From the NCBI GenBank assembly GCA_963817635.1, contig CAWFPR010000009.1, positions 70,962-134,961 of the forward strand: a DNA stretch of 64,000 bases, in the 5' to 3' direction. Positions 35,131-45,747 of the stretch are shown here, piece after piece. The DNA is from CAWFPR01 sp963817635 (GTDB lineage: Bacteria > Acidobacteriota > Vicinamibacteria > Vicinamibacterales > 2-12-FULL-66-21). Position numbers and translations under genes: made by a program. The notes under the pieces were generated by a model. The model searched no databases, was not told the DNA's origin, and worked only from the letters and a program-made list of their open reading frames with translations. Position 1 is the stretch's first letter. Each line of letters opens with the position of its first letter.

Positions 35131-36603
35131 TGCCGTCGAACACGCCCGACCACGCGCCGCTTTTGGAACACTGCTTTCTCTTCGACGCCGTGGAGGGAGC
35201 GCGGCCCGTCCGGGGAATCGTCGGTGCCGTGCCGCCATGGCTGCGCGGCTCCTACTACGCCAACGGGCCGGCCCGATTCTCGCGCGGAGGGCTGCGCTAT
35301 CGGCACTGGCTCGACGGCGACGGGATGGTCTGCGCGATGCACTTCTCCGACGACGGCGTGGAGTTCGTCAACCGCTTCGTGCGCACGCGCAAGCTCGAGG
35401 ACGAGGAGGCCGCGGGCGCACCGCTCTACCGCACGTTCGGCACCGCGTTTCCAGGCGACCTGCTGCGTTATCGGATGATGCTCTCATCGCCGGTCAACGT
35501 GAGCGTCTACCCGTTCGCCGGCACGCTGCTCGCGTTCGGTGAGCAGTCGCTTCCCGTCGAACTCGACCCGCATACGCTGGACACGCGGGGCGTGTACGAC
35601 TTTCACGGCCGGCTCAACGAAGTGAGCCCGTTTGCCGCTCACGCCAAGATCGATCCCAGGAGCGGGCGACTCGTGAACTTCGGCATGGCCTACTCGCCGA
35701 AACAGCCGGGCATCATCGTGTACGAGTTCGAACGCGATGGCACGCTCGCGCACCGCCGGCGCCATCGGATCTCGCGCCCGTACGCGAACCACGACTGCGG
35801 GGTCACGCCGGAGCACGTCGTCTTCTACCTGAGCCCGCTGCTGATGGACTTCGACCGGTTCCTTGCCGGGGCGTCGGTGATGGCATCGCTCGAATGGGTT
35901 CCGGACTCCGGCGGCGAGATTCTCGTGGTCCCCCGGGCGCCGGGCCACGGCGAGGCCTTTTCCGTCGCCGTGGGCGCGGGGTTCTGCCTGCACATGATCA
36001 ACTGCTTCGAGGCCGACGGCGTGCTGACGGTCGACATCCTCGAGCTCGACTCGCCCATCTACCCGGAGTACCGAACCAGTCCCCGATCTCTTCCGGGCGG
36101 CGCCGCTCGGCCGCCCGGTGCGTCATCGGATCGAGCTGACCTCGCGCTCGATCGTCGAGCGCACGGCGCTCCCGTACGATCGCACGCCGGATTTCCCCGC
36201 GATCGATGGCCGGCTGCTCGGCCGCCCGTACACCGACAGCTGGATGCTGGGCATGTCGCACGCCGGTGAGGACGGCCGGAAGTTCTTCGACCAGGTCGCT
36301 CGGGTGTCGTGGGCGCACCCCGACGCCGCGGACGTCTATCAATGCCCGCCAGGCGAGTACGTCGCCGGTGAGCCGGTCTTCGTGCACGACCCCTTGAACG
36401 ACGCCGATGCCGTCGTCATCGTGCAGTTGCTCGACGCGCGCGCCCGTGCGGCGACGGTGGTCCTTCTCGACGCATTCGACATCCGACGCGGACCCATCGC
36501 ACGGTTGCCGCTCGGCCGGCAGATACATCCCGGTTTCCACGCGAGCTTTGCCCCGACGCGTGTGGCCGTCAGTGCCCAGGAGGAGAGCGTGAGCGATGGC
36601 TGA
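35127..36603 (+). CDS. Carotenoid oxygenase family (RPE65-like) protein, one frameshift
   Basis: About 491 aa after correction. WLRGSYYANGPARF is the family N-terminal signature; conserved iron His fall in AAHAKID, NHDCGV and HMINCF contexts, and the last His region is expected after the break. SPIYPEY ends the first frame at about 36071; removing one c from gtacc gives EPVPDLFRAAPLGRP and restores the rest (GRPYTDSWMLGM, EPVFVHDP, HPGFHASFAP). These non-haem Fe(II) enzymes cleave conjugated C=C bonds with oxygen, in carotenoids, stilbenes or other polyenes. Its place in a PKS-like operon suggests cleavage or isomerisation of a polyene product. Confidence 0.85.
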
Positions 36604-37129
36604 GCAAGCGAAGACGCGCAAGAGAACGATCGAATGGGAAGACCAGACGGGCGTGGCGCGGGAAGCGAGGCGGCTGTCGGGTGCGGCGTTCTTCGATGCG
36701 ATGCGCCGCGGAAAGATTCCGAAGCCACCGTTCACGCAGTTGATCGGCATCGACCTGTTCGACGCGGGGCAGGGCATGTTTCAGATGAGCCTGTCGCCGG
36801 ACGAGTGCCACTACAACCCGATGGGCTGCGTGCACGGCGGGATTCTCGCGACGTTGCTGGACTCGGTGATGTCCGGGGCCGTCCACACGGTGCTGCCGGC
36901 CGGGCGCGCCTACCTCACGATCGAGATGAAGGTGAACTTCCTCCGGCCGGTGTTCGATCGGAGCGGCGAGATCATGGCGGAGGGCAAGGTGGTGTCGGCC
37001 GGCCGCCAGATTGCGACGGCCGAGGGGCGCATCATCGACTCGCGCGGCGAGGTGTGCGCGACCGGGTCCGCGACGTGCCTGATCTTCGACTCGAAGATCC
37101 CCCCGAGCGACCTGAAGGTCGGCGGGTAG
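36596..37129 (+). CDS. PaaI-type hotdog thioesterase
   Basis: 177 aa, overlapping the oxygenase gene by eight bases. The hotdog core is shown by PFTQLIGIDLFDAGQGMFQM, CHYNPMGCVHGGILATLLDS (with the family HGG and acidic residue) and EMKVNFLRPV. Such enzymes hydrolyse acyl-CoA or acyl-ACP thioesters. As last gene of the cluster it could release the product from the ACP. The N-terminal 40 residues are basic and not part of the core. Confidence 0.88.
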   Translation: MAEQAKTRKRTIEWEDQTGVAREARRLSGAAFFDAMRRGKIPKPPFTQLIGIDLFDAGQGMFQMSLSPDECHYNPMGCVHGGILATLLDSVMSGAVHTVLPAGRAYLTIEMKVNFLRPVFDRSGEIMAEGKVVSAGRQIATAEGRIIDSRGEVCATGSATCLIFDSKIPPSDLKVGG

Positions 37130-37327
37130 GGGACGCGTCACCGGCACCTGCGTCGCCAGGCCGCGCCCTGGTTCTGATCAGCAGCCCGTCGCGGTAGGCC
37201 TGCCGCGTCACGCGGCGGACCACCAGAACTCCAAGTACTGTTGGTTGCCCCCGCGATTTGCGTCCTCGCGGCGGCGGGAGGCTCAGAGCGGCTGCATCAA
37301 GCAGTACAAAAACACTTCTTCGCGGAA
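37130..37327. other. Non-coding region after the PKS-like operon
   Basis: Contains no conserved coding sequence that I can see. Together with the repeat at 37328-37490 it separates the chromosome-like part from the gene-fragment zone. Confidence 0.4.
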
Positions 37328-37490
37328 TCGATTCAACGGCTTCCCGCCACAGATTACTTCTCGATGTGAACCCGCAACCGTCGGTGTTTGCCAGCGGTTC
37401 CGGGGCGACCTTACACAGTTTCTACACAGTTCTGAGCGCCACTTATTCGCGTACTCCGCCGTGTTCGTCGGTACGGGTGGCAGCGACCTC
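37328..37490. repeat. Copy 1 of a ~160-bp direct repeat shared with 53656-53812
   Basis: It aligns in the same orientation with the DNA just right of the integrative element. Bases 37401-37435 are identical to 53729-53763 and contain two ACACAGTT units three bases apart. The rest matches with scattered substitutions. This looks like the outer flank or tail of an old tRNA-Ser attachment site left here by an earlier integration event. Confidence 0.75.
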
Positions 37491-37527
37491 GCGAGCTGAG
37501 TGAGTGTCGGATTTTCATTGGCGGCCC

Positions 37528-38091
37528 TCAGAACTCGATCATCACCTTGATGGCTTCGCGGTCATTCATCACGGTACCCATCGGGAACACCGTCGATGTT
37601 CGTGATGCAATCGAACACCAGCCCGGCTCGATTCGGCCTTCCAGCACGTCGGGCATGAGCTCGTGCATGTAGGCACGGACCGGCGCCGGGCCGCCGGCAA
37701 TGGTGATGTTGGCGTAGAACGTCGGCTGCGCATTCGGGATCGTCGTCTCTTGAGGCACGCCGACGCGGCCGACGGCACCGCCGGCACGCGCGATGCCCAC
37801 CGCGGTGCGCATCGATTCGCTGCGGCCGACGCACTCGAGAACGGAATGGGCGCCGAGCCCACCGGCCAGCTCGCGCGCGCGCTCGATCGCAGCGTCTCCC
37901 CGCTCGCTGACGACGTCAGTCGCCCCGAACCGGCGGGCCGGGGCAATGCGGGCGGGGTGACGGCCGAGCATGATGATCTGCTCCGCACCGAGACGACGGG
38001 CGGCGATGACGCCCCAGAGACCCACCGCGCCATCACCAACGGCCGCGGCCACCTTGCCGGGTCGCACATTCGCCCTCAGCGCTGCGTGATG
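37528..38091 (-). pseudogene. C-terminal fragment of zinc-type alcohol dehydrogenase
   Basis: The cofactor-binding half is clear: VAAAVGDGAVGLWGVIAARR, ATDVVSERGDAAIERAREL, HSVLECVG, RVGVPQETTIPNAQ and a final MNDREAIKVMIEF. The zinc-binding N-terminal half is missing; its place is taken by other fragments. Two small frame changes near the C-terminus (about 37622 and next to a GTAC at 37574) disturb the VFDCITNIDGVPDGY segment. With one half deleted it cannot be a working enzyme. Confidence 0.8.
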
Positions 38092-38181
38092 CGCCCGCCG
38101 CAACCCTACGCGGCGCGCGGCCGAGGTCGCATTAGCAGGCATTCAGTCAATCTTCGCCAGCGCTAATATCGCTTATCCTCC

Positions 38182-38372
38182 GTGGATATCGGCGACTCCG
38201 ATCCGTTCGTCGAAAAGGAGTTGCGGCCCGAATTGCTGGAAGCACCGTGCGTCCCGGCGGGCATCGCGCTCTCATTGCGCACCAGCCGAGGTACGATCAC
38301 AGCTATTGTTTCATCTCGAAGTTCGTGCCCGATCACGTTGCTTGGCATGCGGAGAGATCGCGAAGGAGATAG
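38182..38372 (+). pseudogene. C-terminal fragment of S-formylglutathione hydrolase
   Basis: Frame one reads VDIGDSDPFVEKELRPELLE; after a one-base shift near 38275 the next frame reads YDHSYCFISKFVPDHVAWHA and then a stop at 38372. These match the last ~60 residues of FGH/esterase D, including the catalytic His region (YDHSYYF). The Gly before YDH is Arg and one Tyr is Cys, so it is decayed. The Ser and Asp parts of the triad are absent. Confidence 0.7.
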
Positions 38373-38375
38373 ACG

Positions 38376-38717
38376 ATGAGGCTCAATCGACGCGCGTTCG
38401 TTCAATTGGCCGCGGCGATGGGGGCCTCGCTGGCGTGGGGCGGCTCGGCTCGAGCGTCAACCACCGGCTGGCATGAGCGGCGCGACCTTTATCCGGAGGG
38501 CGTCGCGTCCGGCGATCCCGATCCGAGCAGCGTTATCCTCTGGACTCGGCGGCCGTTCGAGTCGGGCGGCCGACGTGTGCTCACGGTGGAGGTTGCCGAG
38601 GATGATGCGTTCCGGCGGGTCGTCGCAAAGGCGTCCGCGCCGGTCTCACCGGAATCGGATTGGACGACGCGCGTGCTGGTCGGTCGGCAGGTCGCGCCAA
38701 GGAGGTCAGGACCGTGA
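38376..38717 (+). pseudogene. Truncated alkaline phosphatase PhoD (N-terminal part)
   Basis: 113 codons. A twin-arginine signal (NRRAFVQLAAAMGASLAWGG) is followed by YPEGVASGDPDPSSVILWTR, the signature of PhoD-family N-terminal domains, then VLTVEVAEDDAFRRVV. After TRVLVG the match ends and a stop comes at 38717. The metallophosphatase domain is missing. The end coincides with the change of sequence texture that begins the two-component/Hyb block, so this is probably an insertion or assembly junction. Confidence 0.82.
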
Positions 38718-38810
38718 TAATATTGTTGGGCTAACCCATGGTGCGCAAACCACATAAGCGCACCATCGCCCAATGGATCTCGTTCTCTTGACCTCTGTTG
38801 ATCGGCCCAG

Positions 38811-40330
<1,520 letters not shown>

Positions 40331-40334
<4 letters not shown>

Positions 40335-41732
40335 ACCGCATCCTCATCCTCGACGACGACCGGGCGGTCCTGAACTCCTTCGAGACGCTGCTGGCGCAGA
40401 CCGGCCGCTACGAGACCGAAGTGCTGGCCGACAGCACTCAGGCCGGGGACCGGATCGCCACCGGCCGGTTCGACCTGGTGCTGCTGGACATGGACATGCC
40501 GGTGGTGAGCGGGAGTGAGGTGCTCCGCCACGTGCGGCTTCACCACCCCGACGTGGCGGTGGTGGTGATCACCGGCGTGGGAGACGTCGAGCTCGCCGTC
40601 GAGTCGATGAAGCTCGGCGCCTTCGACTATCTCTGCAAGCCGGTGAACAACGAGCGGCTGGTGACGTGCCTCGACCGCGCCCTGGAGGGCTCGCGCCGCC
40701 GCGGGGAGCTGCACCAGCTCCAGGCCGGCGGGACGGCGGGCCCGCGCTTCCGGGAGGCGTTCAAGGACTTCGTCACTCAGGACAAGGCGCTCATGCGCAC
40801 GCTGGGAGACGTGGAGCGGATCGCCCTCAGCAACAACAGCGTGCTGATCCGGGGCGAGAGCGGCACCGGGAAGGAGCTGGTGGCGCGGGCCCTCCACCAG
40901 CTCGGGACCCGGGCCGGCAAGCCCTTCATCCCGGTCAACGCCGCAGCCTTCGCCTCGTCGCTGTTCGAGGCGCAGTTCTTCGGCCACGAGCGCGGGGCCT
41001 TCACCGGCGCCGACGCGGCCCGACCCGGCATCTTCGAGGAGGCTGATGGCGGGACGCTGTTCCTGGACGAGATTGCCGACATCGAGCTCCCGGTGCAGGG
41101 CAAGCTGCTGCGGGCGCTGCAGAGCGGGGAGTACCACCGGCTCGGCTCCACTCGGAAACGCGACGCCGACGTGCGCCTCATCTCCGCCACCAACAAGGAC
41201 CTCGAGCGGGAGATCGAGGCCGGCAGGTTCCGCGACGACCTCTACTACCGCATCTCCATCTCCACCATCTACGTGCCGCCCCTGCGCGAGCGGCGCGGCG
41301 ATGTGGAGCTCCTCGCCTACTTCTTCCTCGACCGCTACTGCCACCAGAACGGCAAGACCATCCAGTCCATCTCCGAGCCGGTGATGGAGGTGCTGGAGGC
41401 CTACGACTTCCCGGGCAACCTGCGTGAGCTGGAGAACGTGATTGCCGGCGCGGTGGTCCTCGAGCCCGACTCGGTTCTGGGCCTGTCCTCCCTCCCCGCC
41501 AACCTCCGCGCGGCGGCCACCCGCACTGAGGCGCGGGTGCCGCGGGACGTGCGCAAGACCCTCGCCGATCTGGAGGACGAGCACATCCGCGCGGTGATCG
41601 AGCTACACGAGCGGCAACCGCAGCGCCGCCGCCCGCATTCTGGGCATCTCCCGCGTCGGGCTCCTCGGGAAGCTGAAGCGCCTGGGGATTGAGGCCGAGC
41701 CGCCGCCGGCCCAGCGTGCACCCGGCGTGTAG
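40331..41732 (+). CDS. NtrC-family sigma-54-dependent response regulator, one frameshift
   Basis: About 466 aa. The receiver has LDDDRAV, Asp53 in LLDMDMP and Lys in YLCKPV. The AAA+ domain has GESGTGKE, GAFTGAD (sigma-54 contact loop), DEIADIEL and the FPGNLRELEN motif. The Fis-type HTH (GNRSAAARILGISRVGLLGK) lies in the next frame after a one-base insertion near 41610 (GAG-c-GGC). The length is a full frame plus one. It should activate sigma-54 promoters; a good candidate lies 141 bp downstream before the Hyb-like operon. Confidence 0.9.
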
Positions 41733-41872
41733 ACGGACTCCGAGCCGAGCCGGACAGTCCCTGATTCCAAAGTGACAAGGCCGTTGACAGGTGCCAACGG
41801 ACTTATCACCCCGCCTCGCGTTCGCCGCGTCCTTCTCTCTTGAACATCAAGCACTTCCGGGCGCTCCGCCGG

Positions 41873-41888
41873 TGGCGCCCGCCTTGCT
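41873..41888 (+). promoter_or_regulatory. Sigma-54 (-24/-12) promoter
   Basis: TGGCGC-N5-TTGCT matches the consensus TGGCAC-N5-TTGCW with one substitution and has the GG and GC dinucleotides correctly spaced. It lies 44 bases before the start of the small membrane protein gene and right after an NtrC-type regulator gene. Confidence 0.7.
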
Positions 41889-41931
41889 CAACCGTGGAAC
41901 GTCCCTCTAATCCACAGGAAGCGAGGCTTTC

Positions 41932-42195
41932 ATGTTCGCCAATCAGATCGGGCTTATGCCGGCACGCGCCCGCACCGCGCCACCCCCTTGGGCAGTCCTC
42001 TCAGTGAAGTGCTGCGTCGTGGGCATCCTGACCTTCCCCTTGGCCGTGCCACTGCTGCTGGCCGGCAGCGCCGCACTGGGCGTGGCCGACCCCTTCCGCC
42101 GCGGCGCCTTCTTCTCCGCCGTCGGTGTGTGGGTCGCAATGTTCGTCCTGGCCCAGTACCTCACCACCGTCTACCCGCCTGTCCCGAGGCGTTGA
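41932..42195 (+). CDS. Small two-TM membrane protein of Hyb-like operon
   Basis: 87 aa with two TM helices (VLSVKCCVVGILTFPLAVPL and VGVWVAMFVLAQYL). It ends immediately before the ferredoxin gene start, so it is cotranscribed. It has no motif for a cofactor. Small membrane proteins are often accessory subunits of HybAB/Hmc-like complexes; this is inferred from position. Confidence 0.7.
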   Translation: MFANQIGLMPARARTAPPPWAVLSVKCCVVGILTFPLAVPLLLAGSAALGVADPFRRGAFFSAVGVWVAMFVLAQYLTTVYPPVPRR

Positions 42196-43140
42196 ATGGC
42201 CCCCCGATTCTCCCGCCGCGCGTGGTTCGGCGTGGCCGCGGCGACCTGCGCCGCCGCGATCCCCGGCCGCACCGAGGCCGCCACCGTCGCGGTTGAGCCC
42301 GAAGCGTTGGGGCTGCTCTACGACTCCACCCGCTGCGTCGGCTGCGGCGGTTGCGCCGCCGCGTGCAAGGAGTCCAACGGCCTGCCCTGGGACGGCGAGC
42401 CCAGGGAGCTCGACTGCACCACCAAGAACGTGGTGAAGACGCGCCACCTCCGACAGCCCTCCGCCGCCGGGGCCGACACCGCCTTCGTGAAGCGCCAGTG
42501 CATGCACTGCGTCGATCCCTCCTGCGTCTCGGCCTGCATGCTGGGCGCGCTCCACAAGCTGGGGAACAGCAAGCGCGTAGCCGGCGAGCCCCAGGGCACC
42601 GGCATCGTGGCCTGGGACGCGGATCTCTGTCTGGGCTGCCGCTACTGCCAGATCGCCTGCGCCTTCTCCATCCCCAAGTTCGAATGGCAGGCGACCAATC
42701 CACGCATCGTGAAGTGCGAGCTCTGCCGGCACCGCGCCGATCCCGCCCAGGGCGGCCCCCGGGCCGTCGCCAACCCAGCCTGCGCCGAGGTCTGCCCGGC
42801 CGAGGCGGTGATGTTCGGCCGGCGCGCCGACCTGCTGGCCGAGGCGTGGCGGCGCATCTCCGCCGAGCCGGACAGATACGCGCCCCGGGTCTACGGCGAG
42901 AGCGACGGCGGCGGCACCCAGGTGCTCTACCTGGCCGCCGCGGGCGTCTCCTTCCAGGACCTCGGCCTGCCGGAGCTGCCCAGTCAGTCCCCGGCCAGCC
43001 TGTCGGAGACGGTCTCCCACACGCCGTACCTGCACGGCCTCACCCCCATCGCCCTCTACGCCGCCGCCGCCGCCATCATGGTGCGGAACCGCAAGCGCGG
43101 CGAAGAGGAGCCCACCCACCGCCGCGAGGAGCCGAAATGA
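42196..43140 (+). CDS. HybA-like periplasmic 4Fe-4S ferredoxin with Tat signal
   Basis: 314 aa. SRRAWFGVAAATCAAAIPG is a twin-arginine signal. Clusters: CVGCGGCAAAC, CMHCVDPSCVSAC, CLGCRYCQIAC, then CELC with CAEVC further on, giving four 4Fe-4S sites. A hydrophobic C-terminal helix (LTPIALYAAAAAIMV) anchors it. This is the HybA/HmcB pattern of electron-transfer subunits facing the periplasm. No hydrogenase or molybdoenzyme gene adjoins, so the electron source is not in the window. Confidence 0.92.
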   Translation: MAPRFSRRAWFGVAAATCAAAIPGRTEAATVAVEPEALGLLYDSTRCVGCGGCAAACKESNGLPWDGEPRELDCTTKNVVKTRHLRQPSAAGADTAFVKRQCMHCVDPSCVSACMLGALHKLGNSKRVAGEPQGTGIVAWDADLCLGCRYCQIACAFSIPKFEWQATNPRIVKCELCRHRADPAQGGPRAVANPACAEVCPAEAVMFGRRADLLAEAWRRISAEPDRYAPRVYGESDGGGTQVLYLAAAGVSFQDLGLPELPSQSPASLSETVSHTPYLHGLTPIALYAAAAAIMVRNRKRGEEEPTHRREEPK

Positions 43141-44390
43141 CCCTGCATGCGCACCCCAGGCCCATCGGCGGCCCCCTGCTCGACCGCGGCATGATCACGC
43201 TGCTGGCGCTCTTCGGAATCGCCGAGGGCGTCATCATCTGGCGGTTCCTGGCCGGCATCGGCCCGGTCAGCAACATGAACGACGGGTATGCCTGGGGCAT
43301 CTGGGAACCCATCAACGTGGTGGTCTTCACCGGGATCGGCGCCGGCGCCTACTCCGTCGGCCTGCTCTGCTACCTCCTCAACCGCGGCCAGTACCACCCG
43401 CTGGTCCGGCCTTCGGTGCTGGTGGGCGCCATCGCGTACTCGCTGGGCGGCGCCTCCATCATCGTGGCCCTGGGCCGGCCCTGGAACATGTACTGGCTGG
43501 CCATGCCGCCCATGTGGAACCTGTCCTCGGTCCTGCTCGAGGTGGCGGTCTGCGTGATTGCCTACGTGAGCGTGCTCTGGATCGAGGTGCTCCCGGCGGC
43601 GCTGGACCGGGCCGCCACGAGCCGCCATCCGCGCTTGTCGGCCTTGGGCCGGCGCTGGGGCGCGCGGCTGGCCGGCGCCATGCCCTTCATCCTCGCGCTG
43701 GCCATGCTCCTGCCCACGATGCACCAGAGCTCGCTGGGCGGGCTCATGATCGTGGCCGGCCCCAAGCTCCATCCGCTCTGGCAGACGACGCTGCTGCCGC
43801 TGCTGGCGCTGGTCTCCTGCCTGTCCATGGGCCTGGGCACGGTGGTGGTCCTCACGGCCATGATGAAGCACTCCTGGAACGCGCGGCACGACCACGAGCT
43901 GCTGGTGGAGATGTGCCGGGTGAACGGCGGCCTGCTGGTCCTCTTCACCGGGCTACGGTTTGCCGACCTGATGGCCGCCGGGAAGCTGGAGCTCCTGGCC
44001 GTGCCGGACTTCTTCCTCATCGTCTTCGTGCTGGAGATGGCGCTCTTCCTCATCCCCGCCTTCGTCTTCCTCAGCGAGCGGGTCGAGAACGCCCGCGCCC
44101 GGTTCGTCGCCGCGCTGTCGGCGGTAGGGGCGGGCGCGCTCTGGCGGGTGGACGCCTTCCTCACCTGCTACAACGGCGGCGAGTCCTTCCACTACTGGCC
44201 GTCCTGGGGCGAGATCGCGGTCACGGTGGGCATGGCCGCCATCGGCGCGGCCGTCTTCATCACCGTCACCCGGCTGCTGCCGGTGGTGGTGGTGCACGAC
44301 ACGCCCGTGCCGGCGTCCATCGCCGCCTTCGTGCTCTCCGCCAAGCGGGGGGCGGACCCGGGGAGGCCGGGCGCGCCGGCGACCCCGTAG
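43137..44390 (+). CDS. HybB/NrfD-like integral membrane quinone-interacting subunit
   Basis: 417 aa with about ten TM segments. WGIWEPINVVVFTGIGAGAY and LGRPWNMYWLAMPPMWNLSS are family signatures of HybB/PsrC/NrfD proteins, and LPTMHQSSLGGLMIVAG is typical of the HybB branch. It overlaps the ferredoxin gene (ATGA). NrfD-type subunits pass electrons between the iron-sulfur subunit and the quinone pool. With the ferredoxin it forms a HybAB module lacking its catalytic partner here. Confidence 0.92.
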   Translation: MTLHAHPRPIGGPLLDRGMITLLALFGIAEGVIIWRFLAGIGPVSNMNDGYAWGIWEPINVVVFTGIGAGAYSVGLLCYLLNRGQYHPLVRPSVLVGAIAYSLGGASIIVALGRPWNMYWLAMPPMWNLSSVLLEVAVCVIAYVSVLWIEVLPAALDRAATSRHPRLSALGRRWGARLAGAMPFILALAMLLPTMHQSSLGGLMIVAGPKLHPLWQTTLLPLLALVSCLSMGLGTVVVLTAMMKHSWNARHDHELLVEMCRVNGGLLVLFTGLRFADLMAAGKLELLAVPDFFLIVFVLEMALFLIPAFVFLSERVENARARFVAALSAVGAGALWRVDAFLTCYNGGESFHYWPSWGEIAVTVGMAAIGAAVFITVTRLLPVVVVHDTPVPASIAAFVLSAKRGADPGRPGAPATP

Positions 44391-44498
44391 CCCGACCGGC
44401 CGCCGCGGCGCGCGCCCGCCAGCTCGGCGGAGGCCTCCGCGCCGGCCGGCGTCCGCTGGCGATCGAGGACAACCTGGTAGCACTCGCCGCCGCCAAGG

Positions 44499-44802
44499 TT
44501 GAGATCGACCCAGCGCCGGCGTCCAACGTTTCCGGGGTTTCGTTGGCGAGTGCTGCGCGAGTATGAGAAATGGCTGACGGCCCGCGCGCCCCTGCGCGCG
44601 GAGTTGATGGACATGGTCGGGGAAACCGCCGGGGCGTTGGGCCACCCCGCCGAGGCGCAAGCCCTCGGCTTCAACAACGACCAGCTGCACGACCAAGCAC
44701 CCGGCCGCTGGGTCACACCGCGTGCGGACCGGCGAGGAGGTCGAGGCCGTGTTCGGGGAGCGCCTGAAAGCGATCTACCATCGGCGTTCCTTTGCGTTCT
44801 AG
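44499..44802 (+). pseudogene. Unrecognised short coding remnant with frameshift
   Basis: Translation reads RWRVLREYEKWLTARAPLRA and ELMDMVGETAGALGHPAEAQ, then after a shift near 44707 HRVRTGEEVEAVFGERLKAI and YHRRSFAF to a stop at 44802. The amphipathic helices look like real protein. I do not recognise the family. It has no clear start and lies at the end of the foreign-looking block. Confidence 0.45.
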
Positions 44803-44968
44803 ACTGGAGGGCCGGAATCGGACGGTTCTGCTTCGGAGGCTTGGGTCGCCGAGCAGGCCGTATCCCCGAAAGTGATCGCGGCACATTCGGGGGTGTATCA
44901 CGATCGGTATCACAATTCGGGTTTACCGGCTCGGCCACTAGCCTGCAAACTGCTGATTCGGAAGACAC

Positions 44969-45087
44969 GGAGAGATGTCCGAGTGGTTGTCCTCCTTCGC
45001 GGCTTCGCCGCTTCGGCGGGACATCTCGTCGTAGCTCGCGCTGGCCTCAGACGCGAGCGGAGGCGGTTGAAGGAGCACGCTTGGAAA
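44969..45087. repeat. Left attachment repeat: tRNA-Ser 5' half, interrupted
   Basis: Bases 44969-44989 give GGAGAGATGTCCGAGTGGTTG; after a 75-base insertion, 45070-45087 continue AAGGAGCACGCTTGGAAA. Joined, they equal the tRNA-Ser acceptor strand, D-arm and anticodon loop (anticodon GGA). The following bases do not form the anticodon stem, so this is not an active tRNA gene. Confidence 0.82.
44990..45064. mobile_element. 75-bp MITE-like insertion with GGTTG target duplication
   Basis: The insert is flanked by GGTTG at 44985-44989 and 45065-45069. Its ends are an imperfect inverted repeat (TCCTCCTTCGC / GCGAGCGGAGGC) and its interior can form hairpins. It has no coding capacity. It splits the D-arm of the left tRNA-Ser repeat; the right copy at 53567 has no insertion, which defines the boundaries. 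Confidence 0.75.
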
Positions 45088-45216
45088 TTGCTCTGACGGT
45101 CTGCGATGGCGTGCTGCAGATTTCGATTACCGTTGCGAAGCCAACCACTTAACCGCGATCGCGTCACACTCGGTCGATCACCGTAAACCTCTGTAGATCT
45201 CGCGGAATCGACAGGG

Positions 45217-45240
45217 TCACGTCACGGTTACGTCACAGTC
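45217..45240. repeat. ACGTCAC double repeat near left end
   Basis: Two ACGTCAC-[AG]-GT units in 24 bases, closely matching 53492-53515 near the right end in the same orientation. They are likely arm-type binding sites for the element's recombinase. The surrounding 45088-45279 has no supported gene. Confidence 0.6.
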
Positions 45241-45279
45241 CACGCAGGCTTGAAGCAGCACGCGTTCAGGCGTGTCGCG

Positions 45280-45747
45280 TCAGGCGGTCTTCGTTCGAAC
45301 GACCAGGTCAACGTCACAGTTGAGCACTTGCAGCAGCGCGAGCAGCTGATCGACAGATTTGCGGTAGTTCGTCTGATCGAGCAGGCGATACAACTGCGCC
45401 GCCGACGTCCCCAGCCGGCGCACGATCTCGCGCTTCGAGAGCGGGCTCTCCGCGACTCGCTTCTGTGCTTCGAGTGTCAGTCGGTACAAGAGGAGATCGC
45501 GGAGGTAGGTTGGATCCTGGTTGTACTCGAGCACCTGCTCGACGTGCACTGTGCCGGTGCGGCCGGAGTGGAGGACGTAGGTAAACGCCTCCCGGCCAGC
45601 CTCTGCGTCAACGGAGAGCTCCGTGACCGGGTCCTCGGTCGTGGGTCCCGGCGCCGCCTTCGAGAACGGGAAGACGAGCGTCTTCGTCGAGGTGGCGACC
45701 TCAAACACCTTCTTCCGATTGTTATGCCTGACAGAGCGGATCTTCAC
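45280..45747 (-). CDS. HTH antitoxin-like partner of the DUF4160 protein
   Basis: 155 aa from a GTG that overlaps the stop of the upstream gene (GTGA). The N-terminal 80 residues are beta-rich (KIRSVRHNNRKKVFEVATST). The C-terminal part has an XRE-like helix-turn-helix: LSKREIVRRLGTSAAQLYRL then LLDQTNYRKSVDQLLALLQV. The order toxin first, HTH second is common in HigBA-type modules. DNA binding and autoregulation are inferred from the HTH. Confidence 0.68.
   Translation of the reverse strand: MKIRSVRHNNRKKVFEVATSTKTLVFPFSKAAPGPTTEDPVTELSVDAEAGREAFTYVLHSGRTGTVHVEQVLEYNQDPTYLRDLLLYRLTLEAQKRVAESPLSKREIVRRLGTSAAQLYRLLDQTNYRKSVDQLLALLQVLNCDVDLVVRTKTA

Noticed and set aside
32558..35143. 861-codon minus-strand open frame across the PKS-like genes
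   Set aside because: It runs opposite three conserved genes and shows no domain; an antisense shadow.
44969..45087. Functional tRNA-Ser gene
   Set aside because: The anticodon stem 3' strand, T-arm and acceptor 3' strand are missing and the D-arm is interrupted.
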